NCBI RefSeq assembly: GCF_001571345.1
Contig: NZ_BCTP01000014.1
Coordinates: 1-64,000 of the forward strand
From: Komagataeibacter xylinus NBRC 15237
GTDB lineage: Bacteria; Pseudomonadota; Alphaproteobacteria; Acetobacterales; Acetobacteraceae
Direction of reading: 5' to 3'
DNA: 64,000 nucleotides
A program made the translations under genes and the position numbers. Below the pieces are notes generated by a model. The model ran no database searches. It had not been told where the DNA came from and worked only from the letters and a program-made list of their open reading frames with translations. Of this stretch, positions 9,058-18,311 are shown one piece after another (the stretch's first letter is position 1; every line of letters begins with the position of its first letter).

Positions 9058-10119
9058 TTATTTGGCCGACAGGTCGATCACGGCGGCGCGGCCATCTTCC
9101 GTGCCAAACGCCAGCGCGCAGCCATCGGGGCTGAAGGCCAGCGCGGTTACCGCCCCCTCGCCCGCCATGCTGACGGGCAGCAGGCGCTGGGCATTGGTAT
9201 CGACCATCAGCACCGCGCCATCGGCAAAGCCCGCGGCCACGATGTCATGCACGGGGTGGCAGGCAACACGGGTGCACATGATGCCGGGAATGCCGCCGGC
9301 CTCAGCCGGTGGCTTGCCCATCGGGCCGCCACCAAAGAACGGCCACATCACGATGGTGTCCGCCCCGCTGGTCACCAGCCACTTGCCATTGCGCGTAAAG
9401 GCCATGGACTGCACCTTGGTGGGGTAGCCGCTCATGCGCATGTTGTGCCCATCCGCCAGCCGCCAGCCATGCAGTTCCGATTCCTGCATGGAGGTGACCA
9501 GCGCCTCGCCCGCGGGGTGGATGGCGATGCCGATATGGCTGCCCTTCCATTCGAGCTGGCGGGGATTATCCACCTTGGCCTGCACGAACCACATCGACGC
9601 GCCATTATAGTGCGAGGCCGCGATGCGCTTGCCCTTGGCGTCAAACACGATACCGCTGACGGTGGAAGGATGCTCGAGCACCTTGAGCGTATCCCTGCCT
9701 GCCGCATCGCGCAGTTCGACCTGCTTGCCCGAGGCAAAGGCGATCACGCCGCCCTTGTCACCCGCCCAGGTGGTGATGTGCTCGATCCAGCGGCGGCCTT
9801 TTGCCAGTTCGCTCACGGTGCCATCAGCCGCAATCCGGCGCAGGCTGTTGTCATCGCCGCCGGTCAGGAAGCCGGTGGGCACGGCATCGGGGGCGATGGA
9901 CAGCACCGCGCCATCATGCACGGTCTGCACATCCCATGCATCCGATTGGCCCCAGTCGGCGCGGGCAGCCACCATCACGTCGCCCTCGGCGGTGGCGAAG
10001 GCGACCTGCTGGCTGTCACGCGCAATGGCGCAGCCGGTGATCTGCCCTTCAAGCTGGCGCTGCGCGCCCCGGCGTTCGAGCAGCGAGGGGGGCATGGTGT
10101 CGTTCATGGCGCCGCTCAT
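9058..10119 (-). CDS. WD40-repeat beta-propeller protein
   Basis: The 353-residue protein has no signal peptide and consists of degenerate WD40 blades (for example VTALAFSPDGCALAFGTEDGRAAVIDL at the C-terminus, and VQSMAFTRNGKWLVTSGADTIVMW). It probably forms one seven-blade propeller acting as a cytosolic scaffold. Its ATG overlaps the TGA of the CobW-type GTPase gene by four bases (ATGA), indicating translational coupling. The context suggests a role with the metallochaperone (inference). ATG 10107 (MNDTMPP) is an alternative start. Confidence 0.85.
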   Translation of the reverse strand: MSGAMNDTMPPSLLERRGAQRQLEGQITGCAIARDSQQVAFATAEGDVMVAARADWGQSDAWDVQTVHDGAVLSIAPDAVPTGFLTGGDDNSLRRIAADGTVSELAKGRRWIEHITTWAGDKGGVIAFASGKQVELRDAAGRDTLKVLEHPSTVSGIVFDAKGKRIAASHYNGASMWFVQAKVDNPRQLEWKGSHIGIAIHPAGEALVTSMQESELHGWRLADGHNMRMSGYPTKVQSMAFTRNGKWLVTSGADTIVMWPFFGGGPMGKPPAEAGGIPGIMCTRVACHPVHDIVAAGFADGAVLMVDTNAQRLLPVSMAGEGAVTALAFSPDGCALAFGTEDGRAAVIDLSAK

Positions 10120-11117
10120 TTCGCACGGCAGCTTTCAAAACCACGGCGCAGTTGCGGGCGGTTGAGGTTGCGGCCAATGAAGACAAGGCGCGACACATGC
10201 GGCTCATCCTTCTTCCACGGGCCGATAAAGCCGCCATCGGCCATCATGTGCACCGCCTGGAAAGCGAAGCGCTGGTCCTCGCCCGCATAGTTCAGGATAC
10301 CCTTGGCGCGCAGGATGTCCGCCCCCTGCTCCTGCAGCACCGCGCCGATCCATGCCTGGAACTTGGTGGCGTCGAGCGGCTCCTCCACTTCAAACGACAT
10401 CGAGGTGACATCCGCCTCATGCGAGTGGCTGGTGTCTTCAAGGAAGTTGGGGGCATGCTCGAGCGCGCGCTGGAGGTCAAAGCCGCCCTGGTCGAGCACG
10501 TCGGACAACGGCACGTCGCCGCGCTTTGCGCGGTGGATGCGGCACACGGCGTTGATGGAGCGGATGCGCTTTTCAATCGCCTCAAGGCCCGCTTCATCCA
10601 CAAGATCGACCTTGTTGAGGATGATCACATCGGCAAAGGCGATCTGGTTCACCGCCTCCGGGCTTTCTTCCAGCGTCTGGAGCACGTTGTAGGCATCGAC
10701 CACGGTCACGACCGCATCGAGCCGGGTCTTGCCGCGCACGTCCTCATCAACAAAAAAGGTCTGGGCCACGGGCGCGGGGGCGGCAAGGCCGGTAGTCTCG
10801 ACGATGATGCCGTCGAACTTGGCGCGCCGCTTCATGAGGTTGCCGAGGATGCGGATCAGGTCGCCGCGCACGGTGCAGCAGATGCAGCCGTTGTTCATCT
10901 CGAACACTTCCTCGTCGGCATCGACCACGAGGTCGTTGTCCACGCCAAGCTCGCCAAACTCGTTGACCACAACCGCGTATTTGCGGCCATGCTGGGCGGT
11001 GAGGATATGGTTGAGCAGCGTGGTCTTGCCTGCGCCGAGGAAGCCCGTCAGCACCGTAACCGGCACGAGGGCGTTCGCAGCTTTGGCGTCAGGAGCGGCC
11101 TGAACGGTATCGGACAT
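10116..11117 (-). CDS. CobW/COG0523 GTPase, putative zinc metallochaperone
   Basis: This is a 333-residue G3E-family P-loop GTPase. It has Walker A GFLGAGKTTLLNHIL near residues 22-36, the metal-binding GCICCTVRGDL (CxCC) near 77, the NKVD guanine-specificity motif, and a CobW C-terminal domain. A His/acid stretch (DTSHSHEAD) precedes that domain, as in ZNG1/YjiA-type zinc chaperones. These proteins load metal onto client enzymes under metal limitation (family knowledge). The start is ATG 11117 (MSDTVQAAP); the frame is open further upstream without similarity. It is coupled to the WD40 gene. Confidence 0.9.
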   Translation of the reverse strand: MSDTVQAAPDAKAANALVPVTVLTGFLGAGKTTLLNHILTAQHGRKYAVVVNEFGELGVDNDLVVDADEEVFEMNNGCICCTVRGDLIRILGNLMKRRAKFDGIIVETTGLAAPAPVAQTFFVDEDVRGKTRLDAVVTVVDAYNVLQTLEESPEAVNQIAFADVIILNKVDLVDEAGLEAIEKRIRSINAVCRIHRAKRGDVPLSDVLDQGGFDLQRALEHAPNFLEDTSHSHEADVTSMSFEVEEPLDATKFQAWIGAVLQEQGADILRAKGILNYAGEDQRFAFQAVHMMADGGFIGPWKKDEPHVSRLVFIGRNLNRPQLRRGFESCRAK

Positions 11118-11217
11118 GGAACCTCCAGTGTTTGGGCATGAGCCTTGTGTGCCCAGATATAGGACGGCGCACGGCCCCGTCCCATACCCGCGCGACATAA
11201 AAACGCAAAACGCGGCG

Positions 11218-12321
11218 TCAGGTGCGGCGGCGCAGGGCCTCGGCCCGCATGTGGGCGCGGCAGGCACGGGCATGCTCCACGCCAAAGTGCAGCGCCTGTG
11301 CGCGGCCCCGCGCGGCAAGGTCCGCGCGCAGGGCCGGCCCGTCCATCAGCCGGGCCATGGCCTGTGCCAGTTCGGCCGGGGGCTGGGGCGGGCACAGCAT
11401 ACCGCCATCGCCCACCACCTCCGGCAGGCCGCCGGTGGGAGCAGCCACGAGGGCGGCACCCGCCGCCATGGCCTCCAGCGCGGCAAGGCCAAAGGGCTCG
11501 GGCCAGCGGCTGGGCACCACCACAATGGCCGCCCGCGCCATGGCGGCCAGCACATCCGCATGGGGCCGGTAGCCCTCAAGCCCGATGCCTGCCGCCTGCG
11601 CGCGGGGCAGCAGTTCCGCCATGAAAGGAGTAAGCGGCGCATCGGCACGAAACCGGTCGGCCCCGATCATGTCAAAACGCCAGCCGGGATAAGTGGGGAC
11701 AAGCTGGGCACAGGCCGCAACGAACAGGTCAGCCCCCTTGGTCTCGACCATGCGCCCGGCAAACAGCACCTGTTGCGCGCGATCCGTCATGGGCGGCACG
11801 CTGGCGGGAATGGCCACCCCGTTGGGCGAGACGCCAACCCACTGCGCATCGGTAGCGGGCACGCCTTCAAGGAAGCGCTGGCGCACCCAGCCGGACACGC
11901 AGGCCACGTTCATCCACCGCAGCAGGTCCGCGCGGCGGGCGGGCGTCTCGGCCCCGCGCATGCCCTGCGGGTCGTTATGCAGCACCAGCAGCACGTGCTG
12001 GCCGGGGCGGCTGCGCGCGATATGCAGCGCGGTATCGGGGCGGTTATGCACCTCGACCACCGCAGGGCCGATGTCATGCACGATTCGCAGCACGGCGGCG
12101 GCATAACGGTGGCTGCGGCTGCCCGGCGGCCACAGGCCGGGGCGCACTGTCCGGTATTCATGGTCGGGCAGCAGCGTGGGGCCTGCGACCGGCGCGCCGA
12201 TGATGACATCATTCGGGCCGGCAAGGGCTGCCACCTGCAGGCCGATGGCGCCCACGGCCCCCGTGCTGAAACCTTCACGCGCGGGCAGCACCACCGCCAC
12301 ACGCCACGGCAGGGCGTCCAC
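11218..12321 (-). CDS. Glycosyltransferase, GT4 family
   Basis: The protein is 367 residues. A GT-B fold is indicated by QQVLFAGRMVETKGADLFVAA in the middle and an E-x7-E motif WPEPFGLAALEAMAAGAALVAA, followed by PTGGLPEVVGDGG, all typical of GT4 donor domains. The substrate is unknown. It starts 5 bp after the GST stop codon, so it is probably co-transcribed with gst and mnmA. It is not obviously close to the other glycosyltransferases in the window and so probably not a paralogous duplication. Confidence 0.87.
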   Translation of the reverse strand: MDALPWRVAVVLPAREGFSTGAVGAIGLQVAALAGPNDVIIGAPVAGPTLLPDHEYRTVRPGLWPPGSRSHRYAAAVLRIVHDIGPAVVEVHNRPDTALHIARSRPGQHVLLVLHNDPQGMRGAETPARRADLLRWMNVACVSGWVRQRFLEGVPATDAQWVGVSPNGVAIPASVPPMTDRAQQVLFAGRMVETKGADLFVAACAQLVPTYPGWRFDMIGADRFRADAPLTPFMAELLPRAQAAGIGLEGYRPHADVLAAMARAAIVVVPSRWPEPFGLAALEAMAAGAALVAAPTGGLPEVVGDGGMLCPPQPPAELAQAMARLMDGPALRADLAARGRAQALHFGVEHARACRAHMRAEALRRRT

Positions 12322-12326
12322 GGAGG

Positions 12327-12998
12327 TCAGCCGATGTCCTCAAAGCGCGCCTGCTGCCACTGCTTTGGCTCCTGGGCGGCAAGCTGGTACCATTCCGCCA
12401 TGAGCGGATGCGCGCGCACGGCGGTCATGTAGGCCCGTGATTCCGGCGAGGGACTGACCCCATAGGACAGGAAGCGCGAGACGATGGGCGCGAACATGGC
12501 ATCCGCCATGCCGAATTTTTCCCCGAACAGGAAATCGCCGTCCTTGCCAAAATCAAGCCGCGCCTCGGTCCAGATCGCGTCGATCCGCGCGATGTCGGCA
12601 TCGATATCCGCCGTGGTGCCCGCGGCCAGCGGGCGGTTCTCGCGCCCGGTATTCATGGGCATGGCGGCGCGCACGGCGCGAAAGCCCGCATGCATCTCGG
12701 CGGCGATGCTGCGGGCATAGGCGCGCGCGCGGGCATCGGCAGGCCACAGGCCGGGGGCCTGCTCGGCGCAGTATTCACAGATCGCGAGGCTCTCCCACAC
12801 GGCAGCGCCGTCGTGTTCAAGGTAAGGCACCTTGCCATTGGGCGAGATGGTGCGGATGGCGGGTGTCTCGCCATTATCGGCCAGCGGGATCACCTGCTCG
12901 CGCACGTCAAGCCCGGCCAGGCGCACCGCAAGCCAGCCGCGCAGCGACCATGATGAATACCGCCGCGTGCCAATGACCAGAATACTGTTGTTCATCAT
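12327..12998 (-). CDS. Glutathione S-transferase family protein
   Basis: This is a 223-residue cytosolic GST. The N-terminal thioredoxin-like domain begins ILVIGTRRYSSWSLRGWLA, where the RYSSWS region carries the likely catalytic Ser, and contains the cis-proline segment GKVPYLEHD followed by an ES pair. An all-helical C-terminal domain follows. ATG 12998 overlaps the mnmA stop (ATGA), so translation is coupled. The substrate is unknown. Confidence 0.88.
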   Translation of the reverse strand: MMNNSILVIGTRRYSSWSLRGWLAVRLAGLDVREQVIPLADNGETPAIRTISPNGKVPYLEHDGAAVWESLAICEYCAEQAPGLWPADARARAYARSIAAEMHAGFRAVRAAMPMNTGRENRPLAAGTTADIDADIARIDAIWTEARLDFGKDGDFLFGEKFGMADAMFAPIVSRFLSYGVSPSPESRAYMTAVRAHPLMAEWYQLAAQEPKQWQQARFEDIG

Positions 12999-14092
12999 GC
13001 CGCCTTTCCTTCGCCTCCGGCCTCGACCCGGCGGATGAACCCGCCGCCAAGCACCCGGCTGCCATCATACATCACGCAGGCCTGCCCCGGCGCGGGCACG
13101 GCCCCCTCATCCAGCACCACGCGGGCCGCGCCATCGGGCAGCGCCCATACGGTGGCCGCACGCGCGGCCTCGCGCGCGCGGATCTGCACCGCGCAACGCA
13201 GGCCATCAGGCCCCGGCTGCGGCACCAGCCAGTTCATGTTGCGCAGCACCAACGTGCGGGCCACGGCCTGCGCGCGCGGGCCGATCACCACGCGCCTGCG
13301 GGCAGGCTCGATGCCCACAACCATCTGCCGCTCGCCAGCCAGCATGGCGGCATTGCCCAGCCGCTTGCTCTGGCCCACGGTGTAGCGGCTCACGCCTTCA
13401 TGCTCGCCCACCACCTGGCCGGAGCGGTCCACGATCTCGCCCGCGCCGGTTATGTCGGGGCGCAGCTTTTCCACCAGGGCGGCGTAGGAGCCATCGGTCA
13501 CGAAGCACAGGTCCTGGCTGTCGGGCTTGGCGGCCACGGCGAGGCCAAAACGCTCGGCCTCGGCGCGGACGGCGGCCTTATCGGGCATGTCGCCCAGCGG
13601 AAAGCGCAGGAAATCAAGCTGGTCACGCGTGGTGGCGAACAGGAACCATGACTGGTCGCGCCCCTCATCAACGGGGCGGTGCATCTCAACGCCATCAGGG
13701 CCTTCCACGCGGCGCACGTAATGCCCGGTGGCCATGGCATCGACCCCAAGGTCACGCGCCATGCCCAGAAGATCGGTGAATTTCACGCCCTGGTTGCACG
13801 CAACGCACGGCACCGGCGTCTCGCCCGCAGCATAGGCATTGGCGAAGGTATCGATCACGCTGTCCTGAAAGCGGCGTTCGGCGTCGATCACGTAATGGGG
13901 GATGCCGAGCCTGTCGGCCACGCGGCGGGCGTCGTGTATGTCGCGCCCGGCGCAGCACGCACCCTTTTTCTTGCTCTCGCGGGAATCGTAGAGTTGGAGG
14001 GTCGCGCCAATGACCTCGTGCCCTTCGGCCACGAGGCGCGCGGCAACGACGGAACTGTCCACCCCGCCAGACATGGCCACAAGAATACGCAT
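12995..14092 (-). CDS. mnmA: tRNA-specific 2-thiouridylase MnmA
   Basis: This 365-residue enzyme thiolates U34 of tRNA-Lys/Glu/Gln using sulfur from a cysteine desulfurase. The PP-loop SGGVDSS sits at residues 8-14, the catalytic-cysteine region is CVACNQGVKF near 98, and the persulfide-accepting cysteine is in DSQDLCFVTD near 194. Two cysteine desulfurase genes lie just upstream on the same strand, which fits the supply of sulfur. The start is ATG 14092 (MRILVAMSGG); the frame is open further upstream. Confidence 0.95.
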   Translation of the reverse strand: MRILVAMSGGVDSSVVAARLVAEGHEVIGATLQLYDSRESKKKGACCAGRDIHDARRVADRLGIPHYVIDAERRFQDSVIDTFANAYAAGETPVPCVACNQGVKFTDLLGMARDLGVDAMATGHYVRRVEGPDGVEMHRPVDEGRDQSWFLFATTRDQLDFLRFPLGDMPDKAAVRAEAERFGLAVAAKPDSQDLCFVTDGSYAALVEKLRPDITGAGEIVDRSGQVVGEHEGVSRYTVGQSKRLGNAAMLAGERQMVVGIEPARRRVVIGPRAQAVARTLVLRNMNWLVPQPGPDGLRCAVQIRAREAARAATVWALPDGAARVVLDEGAVPAPGQACVMYDGSRVLGGGFIRRVEAGGEGKAA

Positions 14093-14218
14093 GGGCTCGG
14101 TTCCACTTCCCTTGAAACAGGCAATGCCCGGAGAACTATCAGCCTCCGGGCATCGCGCGTCAAACATCATCCTGCCCGGCCGCGCCACAAAATCACGCGG
14201 GCGGCATGAGCCGTCCGG

Positions 14219-14533
14219 TCAGGACGTGCTGGGCAGGCGCACCACGAGGCCATCGAGCGCCTCGGTCATCACGATCTGGCAGCCCAGGCGCGAGGTCTTT
14301 TCCAGCCCGAAGGCGAGGTCGAGCATGTCTTCCTCGTCCTCGGTCGGCGGCGTCAGCTTGGGCGCCCATTCGGGGTCAACCACCACGTGGCAGGTAGCGC
14401 AGGCCAGCGAGCCTTCGCATGCGCCTTCAAGGTCAACACCGTTCTTGTGCGCGATTTCCAGGACCGACAGGCCCAGCGGGGCCGCGACTTCGCGGCGGGT
14501 GCCATCACGCTCGATGAATACTATATGCGCCAT
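14219..14533 (-). CDS. 2Fe-2S ferredoxin, adrenodoxin (ISC Fdx) type
   Basis: The protein is 104 residues. Four cluster ligands are visible: C-x5-C-x2-C ([11 protein letters not shown]) around residues 37-46 and a distal Cys in LGCQIV near 83, the vertebrate-type/adrenodoxin spacing. Such ferredoxins donate electrons in Fe-S assembly, consistent with cysteine desulfurase genes immediately upstream. ATG 14533 has an AGGATGG Shine-Dalgarno-like stretch; ATG 14542 lacks room for one. Confidence 0.92.
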   Translation of the reverse strand: MAHIVFIERDGTRREVAAPLGLSVLEIAHKNGVDLEGACEGSLACATCHVVVDPEWAPKLTPPTEDEEDMLDLAFGLEKTSRLGCQIVMTEALDGLVVRLPSTS

Positions 14534-14563
14534 CTTTTCCATCCTGCCTGTGCGTTGCGCCCG

Positions 14564-15745
14564 TTACGGTTGCGCAGCGCTGCCTTGCGCGCGGCAATGT
14601 GCCACCGCGCGGCACAGGATCGCCGCCGCGCGATCCACTTCGGCGGGTGAGGTATAGCGTCCGACCGCCAGACGCAAGCCTTCCGCCGCCCGAGCCGCCC
14701 CAAGCCCCATTGCGCTGAGCACATAGGACGGCACCACCTCGGCCGAGGAACACGCCGACCCGGTGGACAGGCACAGTTCGGGGGCGGCGGCCAGCAGGTC
14801 GAGCGCGCGCACTCCTTCGAAGCCCAGGTTCAGGTTGGCGGCAAGCCTTGCCTGCATGCCGCCATGCACCCGCAGGCCGGGACAGCCCGCCGCAAGGGCG
14901 GCCAGCATGCGGTCGCGCAGGGAAGCGATGCGGGCACGCTCGGCCGCCCCTTCAAGGCGGGCAATGCGGCATGCCGCGCCAAACCCGATAATCAGGGGGG
15001 CTGGCAGCGTGCCCGAGCGCAGGCCGCGCTCCTGCCCCCCGCCCGAGAACAGCGGGGCAAGCCGCACGCGCGGCCTGCGCCGCACGAACAGCGCGCCCAC
15101 CCCCTTCGGCCCATACAGCTTGTGCGCCGAGACGGAGGCCAGATCGAGATCCCACGCCCTGACATCAATATCCACCTTGCCCGCAGCCTGCGCCAGGTCG
15201 CTGTGCAGCAGGCTGCCTGCCGCGCGCACGATGGGGGCGAGGGCGGCAAGATCGTGCAGCACGCCGGTCTCGTTATTGGCGGCCATGATGGAGGTGAGCA
15301 GGGTGGGCACCTCAAGGGCCGCGGCCAGCACAGCGGGGTCGAGCGTGCCATCGGGCCGCACGGGCAGGATCACCGGCTCGCAGCCCTCGTGCGCCAGGTC
15401 ACGCACCGATTCCAGCACGCATTTGTGTTCGGTCGCCACCGTGATGACCCGCCTGCGCGGATCGCCGCGCGCGATCAGGTGGCGCACGGCCCCCTTGATG
15501 GCAAGGTTGTTGGCCTCGGTCGCGCCCGAGGTAAACACGATCTCACGCGCATCAGCGCCGAGCAGGGCCGCAACCTCGCCACGTGCCTGCTCCACCGCAT
15601 CATGCGCGGCCCGGCCCGCCGCGTGGTCGAGGCTGTGGGGGTTGGCGAAGCTGTGGGCAAACCACGGCATCATTTCGTCCACCACGCGGGGATCGCACGG
15701 CGTGGTGGCCTGATAGTCGAGATAGATCAGGTCAGGGTCGGTCAT
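14564..15745 (-). CDS. Cysteine desulfurase (NifS/IscS class)
   Basis: This is a 393-residue class V aminotransferase-fold enzyme making persulfide and alanine from cysteine. The PLP lysine lies in SAHKLYGPKGVGALF near residue 208, and the catalytic cysteine loop LSTGSACSSAEVVPSYVL near 332. The N-terminal signature IYLDYQATTPCDP is a clean match to IscS/NifS. It is the second of two tandem desulfurases (70-bp gap) and is followed by ferredoxin and mnmA, suggesting service to tRNA thiolation and/or Fe-S assembly. No iscU or iscA is in the window. Confidence 0.93.
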   Translation of the reverse strand: MTDPDLIYLDYQATTPCDPRVVDEMMPWFAHSFANPHSLDHAAGRAAHDAVEQARGEVAALLGADAREIVFTSGATEANNLAIKGAVRHLIARGDPRRRVITVATEHKCVLESVRDLAHEGCEPVILPVRPDGTLDPAVLAAALEVPTLLTSIMAANNETGVLHDLAALAPIVRAAGSLLHSDLAQAAGKVDIDVRAWDLDLASVSAHKLYGPKGVGALFVRRRPRVRLAPLFSGGGQERGLRSGTLPAPLIIGFGAACRIARLEGAAERARIASLRDRMLAALAAGCPGLRVHGGMQARLAANLNLGFEGVRALDLLAAAPELCLSTGSACSSAEVVPSYVLSAMGLGAARAAEGLRLAVGRYTSPAEVDRAAAILCRAVAHCRAQGSAAQP

Positions 15746-15815
15746 GCCCGCCGCCCGTGCTGGGGGGGCATCCGTTCAGCCCCTCTGCGCGCCATATGGT
15801 TCGCGATGGATCTGG

Positions 15816-16949
15816 TCATGCAACCGCTCCGGCCTGTGCGGGCAGGCGGGCCGCCATGGCTGTGTAGGCGTTGATGAAGCCCTGCACGTCCGCCTCATCC
15901 ACCGACCATGGCAGCGAGACGCGGATGGCGCAGCCAGCACCCGCGCCCAGCCCCATGGCCTCGAGCACATGCGACCGCGCCACCTTGCCCGATGAGCAGG
16001 CCGCGCCAGCGGAGACGCCATAGCCCGCCATGTCGAGCGCGATCAACTGGGTCTGCGCCCGCCGTCCGGGCAGCACAAGGCTGGTGGTATTGGCCAGGCG
16101 CATGGCCCCTGCCCCGCACGCACTAGCCCCTGCCGCCACGGCCGCCGCCTCGATGCGGTCACGCCATGCGCCAAGCCGGTCGGCCTGCACCCCCATTGCC
16201 GCAACCGCAACCCTTGCCGCCGCCGCCATGCCAGCGATGGCAGGCAGCGCTGGCGTGCCGCCGCGCCGCCCCTGCTCCTGCCCGCCACCGGCCAGAAGCG
16301 GCGGCAGGGCATGGAACCGCGCGCCCGCCAGCAAAAGCGCGCCCGCGCCTTTGGGGCCGCCAAATTTATGACCCGATATGGCCACGCTATCCGCCCCGAG
16401 TCCCTCCAGCGTAAAGGCGATGCGCCCTGCCGCCTGCACCGCATCCACATGCAAAAGCGCGCCATGGGCGTGGCACAGATCAGCGATTTCACGCACGGGA
16501 TTGATCACGCCGGTCTCGTTATTGGCCAGCATGGCGCAGACCAGCGCGGGGGCCTGCCCGTTCGCCAGCATGCGCTCGAGGGCATCAAGGTCCAGCACGC
16601 CATCGGCCCGCACGGCAATGGTGGTCGCCTGCGTTGCCGCGCGCACGGCATCATGTTCACTTGCGCCCACCAGCACGCGCCTGCCGGCCGCCTGCCCGGC
16701 AATGGCCAGCATATTGGCTTCCGTGCCGCCGGAGGTGAACACGCAGTTCTCCGCTGCCCCCCCGAACAGGGCCGCGATGTCCTCACGCGCGGTCTCGAGC
16801 ACGGCGCGGGCCGCACGGCCCGCACGGTGCACGGAGGCCGGGTTGCCCGCCACCACGGCCGCCTGCATCATGGCCTCAAGCGCCTGGGGCCGGATGGGCT
16901 CGGCGGCATTGGCGTCAAGATATGTAAAACGCTCGCTCAGGGTGCTCAT
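15816..16949 (-). CDS. Cysteine desulfurase, second paralogue
   Basis: This 377-residue enzyme is of the same fold as its neighbour but clearly diverged. The PLP lysine is in SGHKFGGPKGAGALLL near residue 193 and the active cysteine in VSAGAACSSGKVARSHVL near 318. Both catalytic residues are intact, so it should be active. It is the first gene of the minus-strand sulfur cluster; the start is ATG 16949 (MSTLSERFTYLDANA). Upstream is a long non-coding region shared with the divergent hydrolase gene. Confidence 0.92.
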   Translation of the reverse strand: MSTLSERFTYLDANAAEPIRPQALEAMMQAAVVAGNPASVHRAGRAARAVLETAREDIAALFGGAAENCVFTSGGTEANMLAIAGQAAGRRVLVGASEHDAVRAATQATTIAVRADGVLDLDALERMLANGQAPALVCAMLANNETGVINPVREIADLCHAHGALLHVDAVQAAGRIAFTLEGLGADSVAISGHKFGGPKGAGALLLAGARFHALPPLLAGGGQEQGRRGGTPALPAIAGMAAAARVAVAAMGVQADRLGAWRDRIEAAAVAAGASACGAGAMRLANTTSLVLPGRRAQTQLIALDMAGYGVSAGAACSSGKVARSHVLEAMGLGAGAGCAIRVSLPWSVDEADVQGFINAYTAMAARLPAQAGAVA

Positions 16950-17533
16950 GCTGTCCAGCCATATGGGTTGCGCCAAGTCCTTTTGCGACGGCAATTACGA
17001 TTTATGTGGCATTTTGTGAATCCCCGCCGCTATAAGGCAGCGCAACATAATATTTATTGCAACGTGTTATGGGTGCCGGGCACCTCTTTATCCCATACCG
17101 CTGCCTCAATGTCGCCCGCCCAACATCGGGGCCATGGCAAGGAGAGCGAACCGACACGAGACACCCCGCGCAGGCCCGGAGGACTATTGCCCACGGCATG
17201 AACCGTGGCCATATCCCGCCATATCTGCCCCCCGCGCAGGGCACGCCTGCCGAAGATGCACTGTTACCCGGTAGGCATAATGCCCATTATTCAGGTGGGT
17301 TGGTATATTTGCGGTCTGGCGCGCCGGGCCGGGTCACTTCTGCTTTTCAGGCTGTACCCACCGGGTGCATACAGGCCGCCAGCCTGCATCCGGCGCGCGT
17401 AACAGCCCGAAGACAGCACTTTTTTTCTCTGCCTGCCGACCTGACGGGGCATCGCCGGTCGGGCAGGCTGTAACAGCAACCGTTCCCGTTGCAATGCCTG
17501 GAATGCACGGGAAGATGCAAATGCGGGACACCT
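16950..17533. other. 584-bp divergent intergenic region, no convincing gene
   Basis: This region separates the cysteine desulfurase operon from the alpha/beta hydrolase. I see an AT-rich stretch at 17035-17075 containing the imperfect inverted repeat GCAACATAATATTTATTGC, which could hold the desulfurase promoter and an operator. At 17277-17290 there is a perfect palindrome (ATAATG-CC-CATTAT), and at 17419-17425 a T7 run. Small ORFs here have no recognisable features. A small RNA is possible but unproven. Confidence 0.45.
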
Positions 17534-18199
17534 ATGCCTGAGGTCATGTTTGCCGGCCCTGATGGCCGCCTGGAAGGTCGATACCACCACTCAAGCGCGC
17601 CCAACGCGCCGCTTGCCCTGGTGCTCCACCCTCACCCGCTGCATGGCGGTACCATGAACAACCGCATCACCTACGCCATGTACCGCGAGTTCGAGAAAAT
17701 GGGCTTCTCGGTCATGCGCTACAATTCGCGCGGGGTCGGGCGCTCGCAGGGGCGCTATGATGGTGGCATTGGCGAGATTTCGGATGCCGCCGCCGCCCTT
17801 GACTGGATGCAGATGGTCAACCCCAACGCCAGCGGGCTGTGGATCGCGGGGTATTCCTTCGGGGCCTTCGTGGGCATGCAGCTGCTCATGCGCCGCCCCG
17901 AGATTACCGGCTGGATCAGTGTCGCCCCGCCTGCCAACTACTATGATTTCGGCTTCCTCGCCCCGTGTCCCTGCGGCGGGCTGATGATTGCGGGCGAGAA
18001 CGATGAACTCGTGCCCGAGCCCGCCGTGCGCAAGCTGGTGGACAAGCTGAACACCCAGAAGGGCGTGAGCGTGGATTACCGCATCTTCAAGGGTGCCGAC
18101 CATGTGTTTGCCAACCAGGCCGAGCAGGTGACCGAAGCGCTTGAAGACCATGTAAGCACGGTCATGAACCGCAAGATGCTCGCCCTCGCGGCGGACTGA
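17534..18199 (+). CDS. Alpha/beta hydrolase (COG2945-like)
   Basis: The protein is 221 residues. The oxyanion-side motif [13 protein letters not shown] is typical of this COG. The nucleophile serine is in GYSFGAF near residue 107, with a candidate acid in [10 protein letters not shown] and the histidine in GADHVFANQ near the C-terminus, giving a complete catalytic triad. The substrate is unknown; these are usually cytosolic esterase-like proteins. The start is ATG 17534 ([11 protein letters not shown]). Confidence 0.87.
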   Translation: MPEVMFAGPDGRLEGRYHHSSAPNAPLALVLHPHPLHGGTMNNRITYAMYREFEKMGFSVMRYNSRGVGRSQGRYDGGIGEISDAAAALDWMQMVNPNASGLWIAGYSFGAFVGMQLLMRRPEITGWISVAPPANYYDFGFLAPCPCGGLMIAGENDELVPEPAVRKLVDKLNTQKGVSVDYRIFKGADHVFANQAEQVTEALEDHVSTVMNRKMLALAAD

Positions 18200-18311
18200 T
18201 TGCACCACCTGCCGGTTCCGGGCGGTTTCATCAACGCCTGCGAACATGCTAGAGGCTTGTCCGCGCCGGGGTCGCCCGGCCAGCGACGGACCTTACAGCG
18301 CGGAACAGATC

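Noticed and set aside
17057-17473. 138-codon ORF in the 17-kb intergenic region
   Set aside because: Composition is erratic and it runs across palindromes and a T-run. No protein-like features were found.
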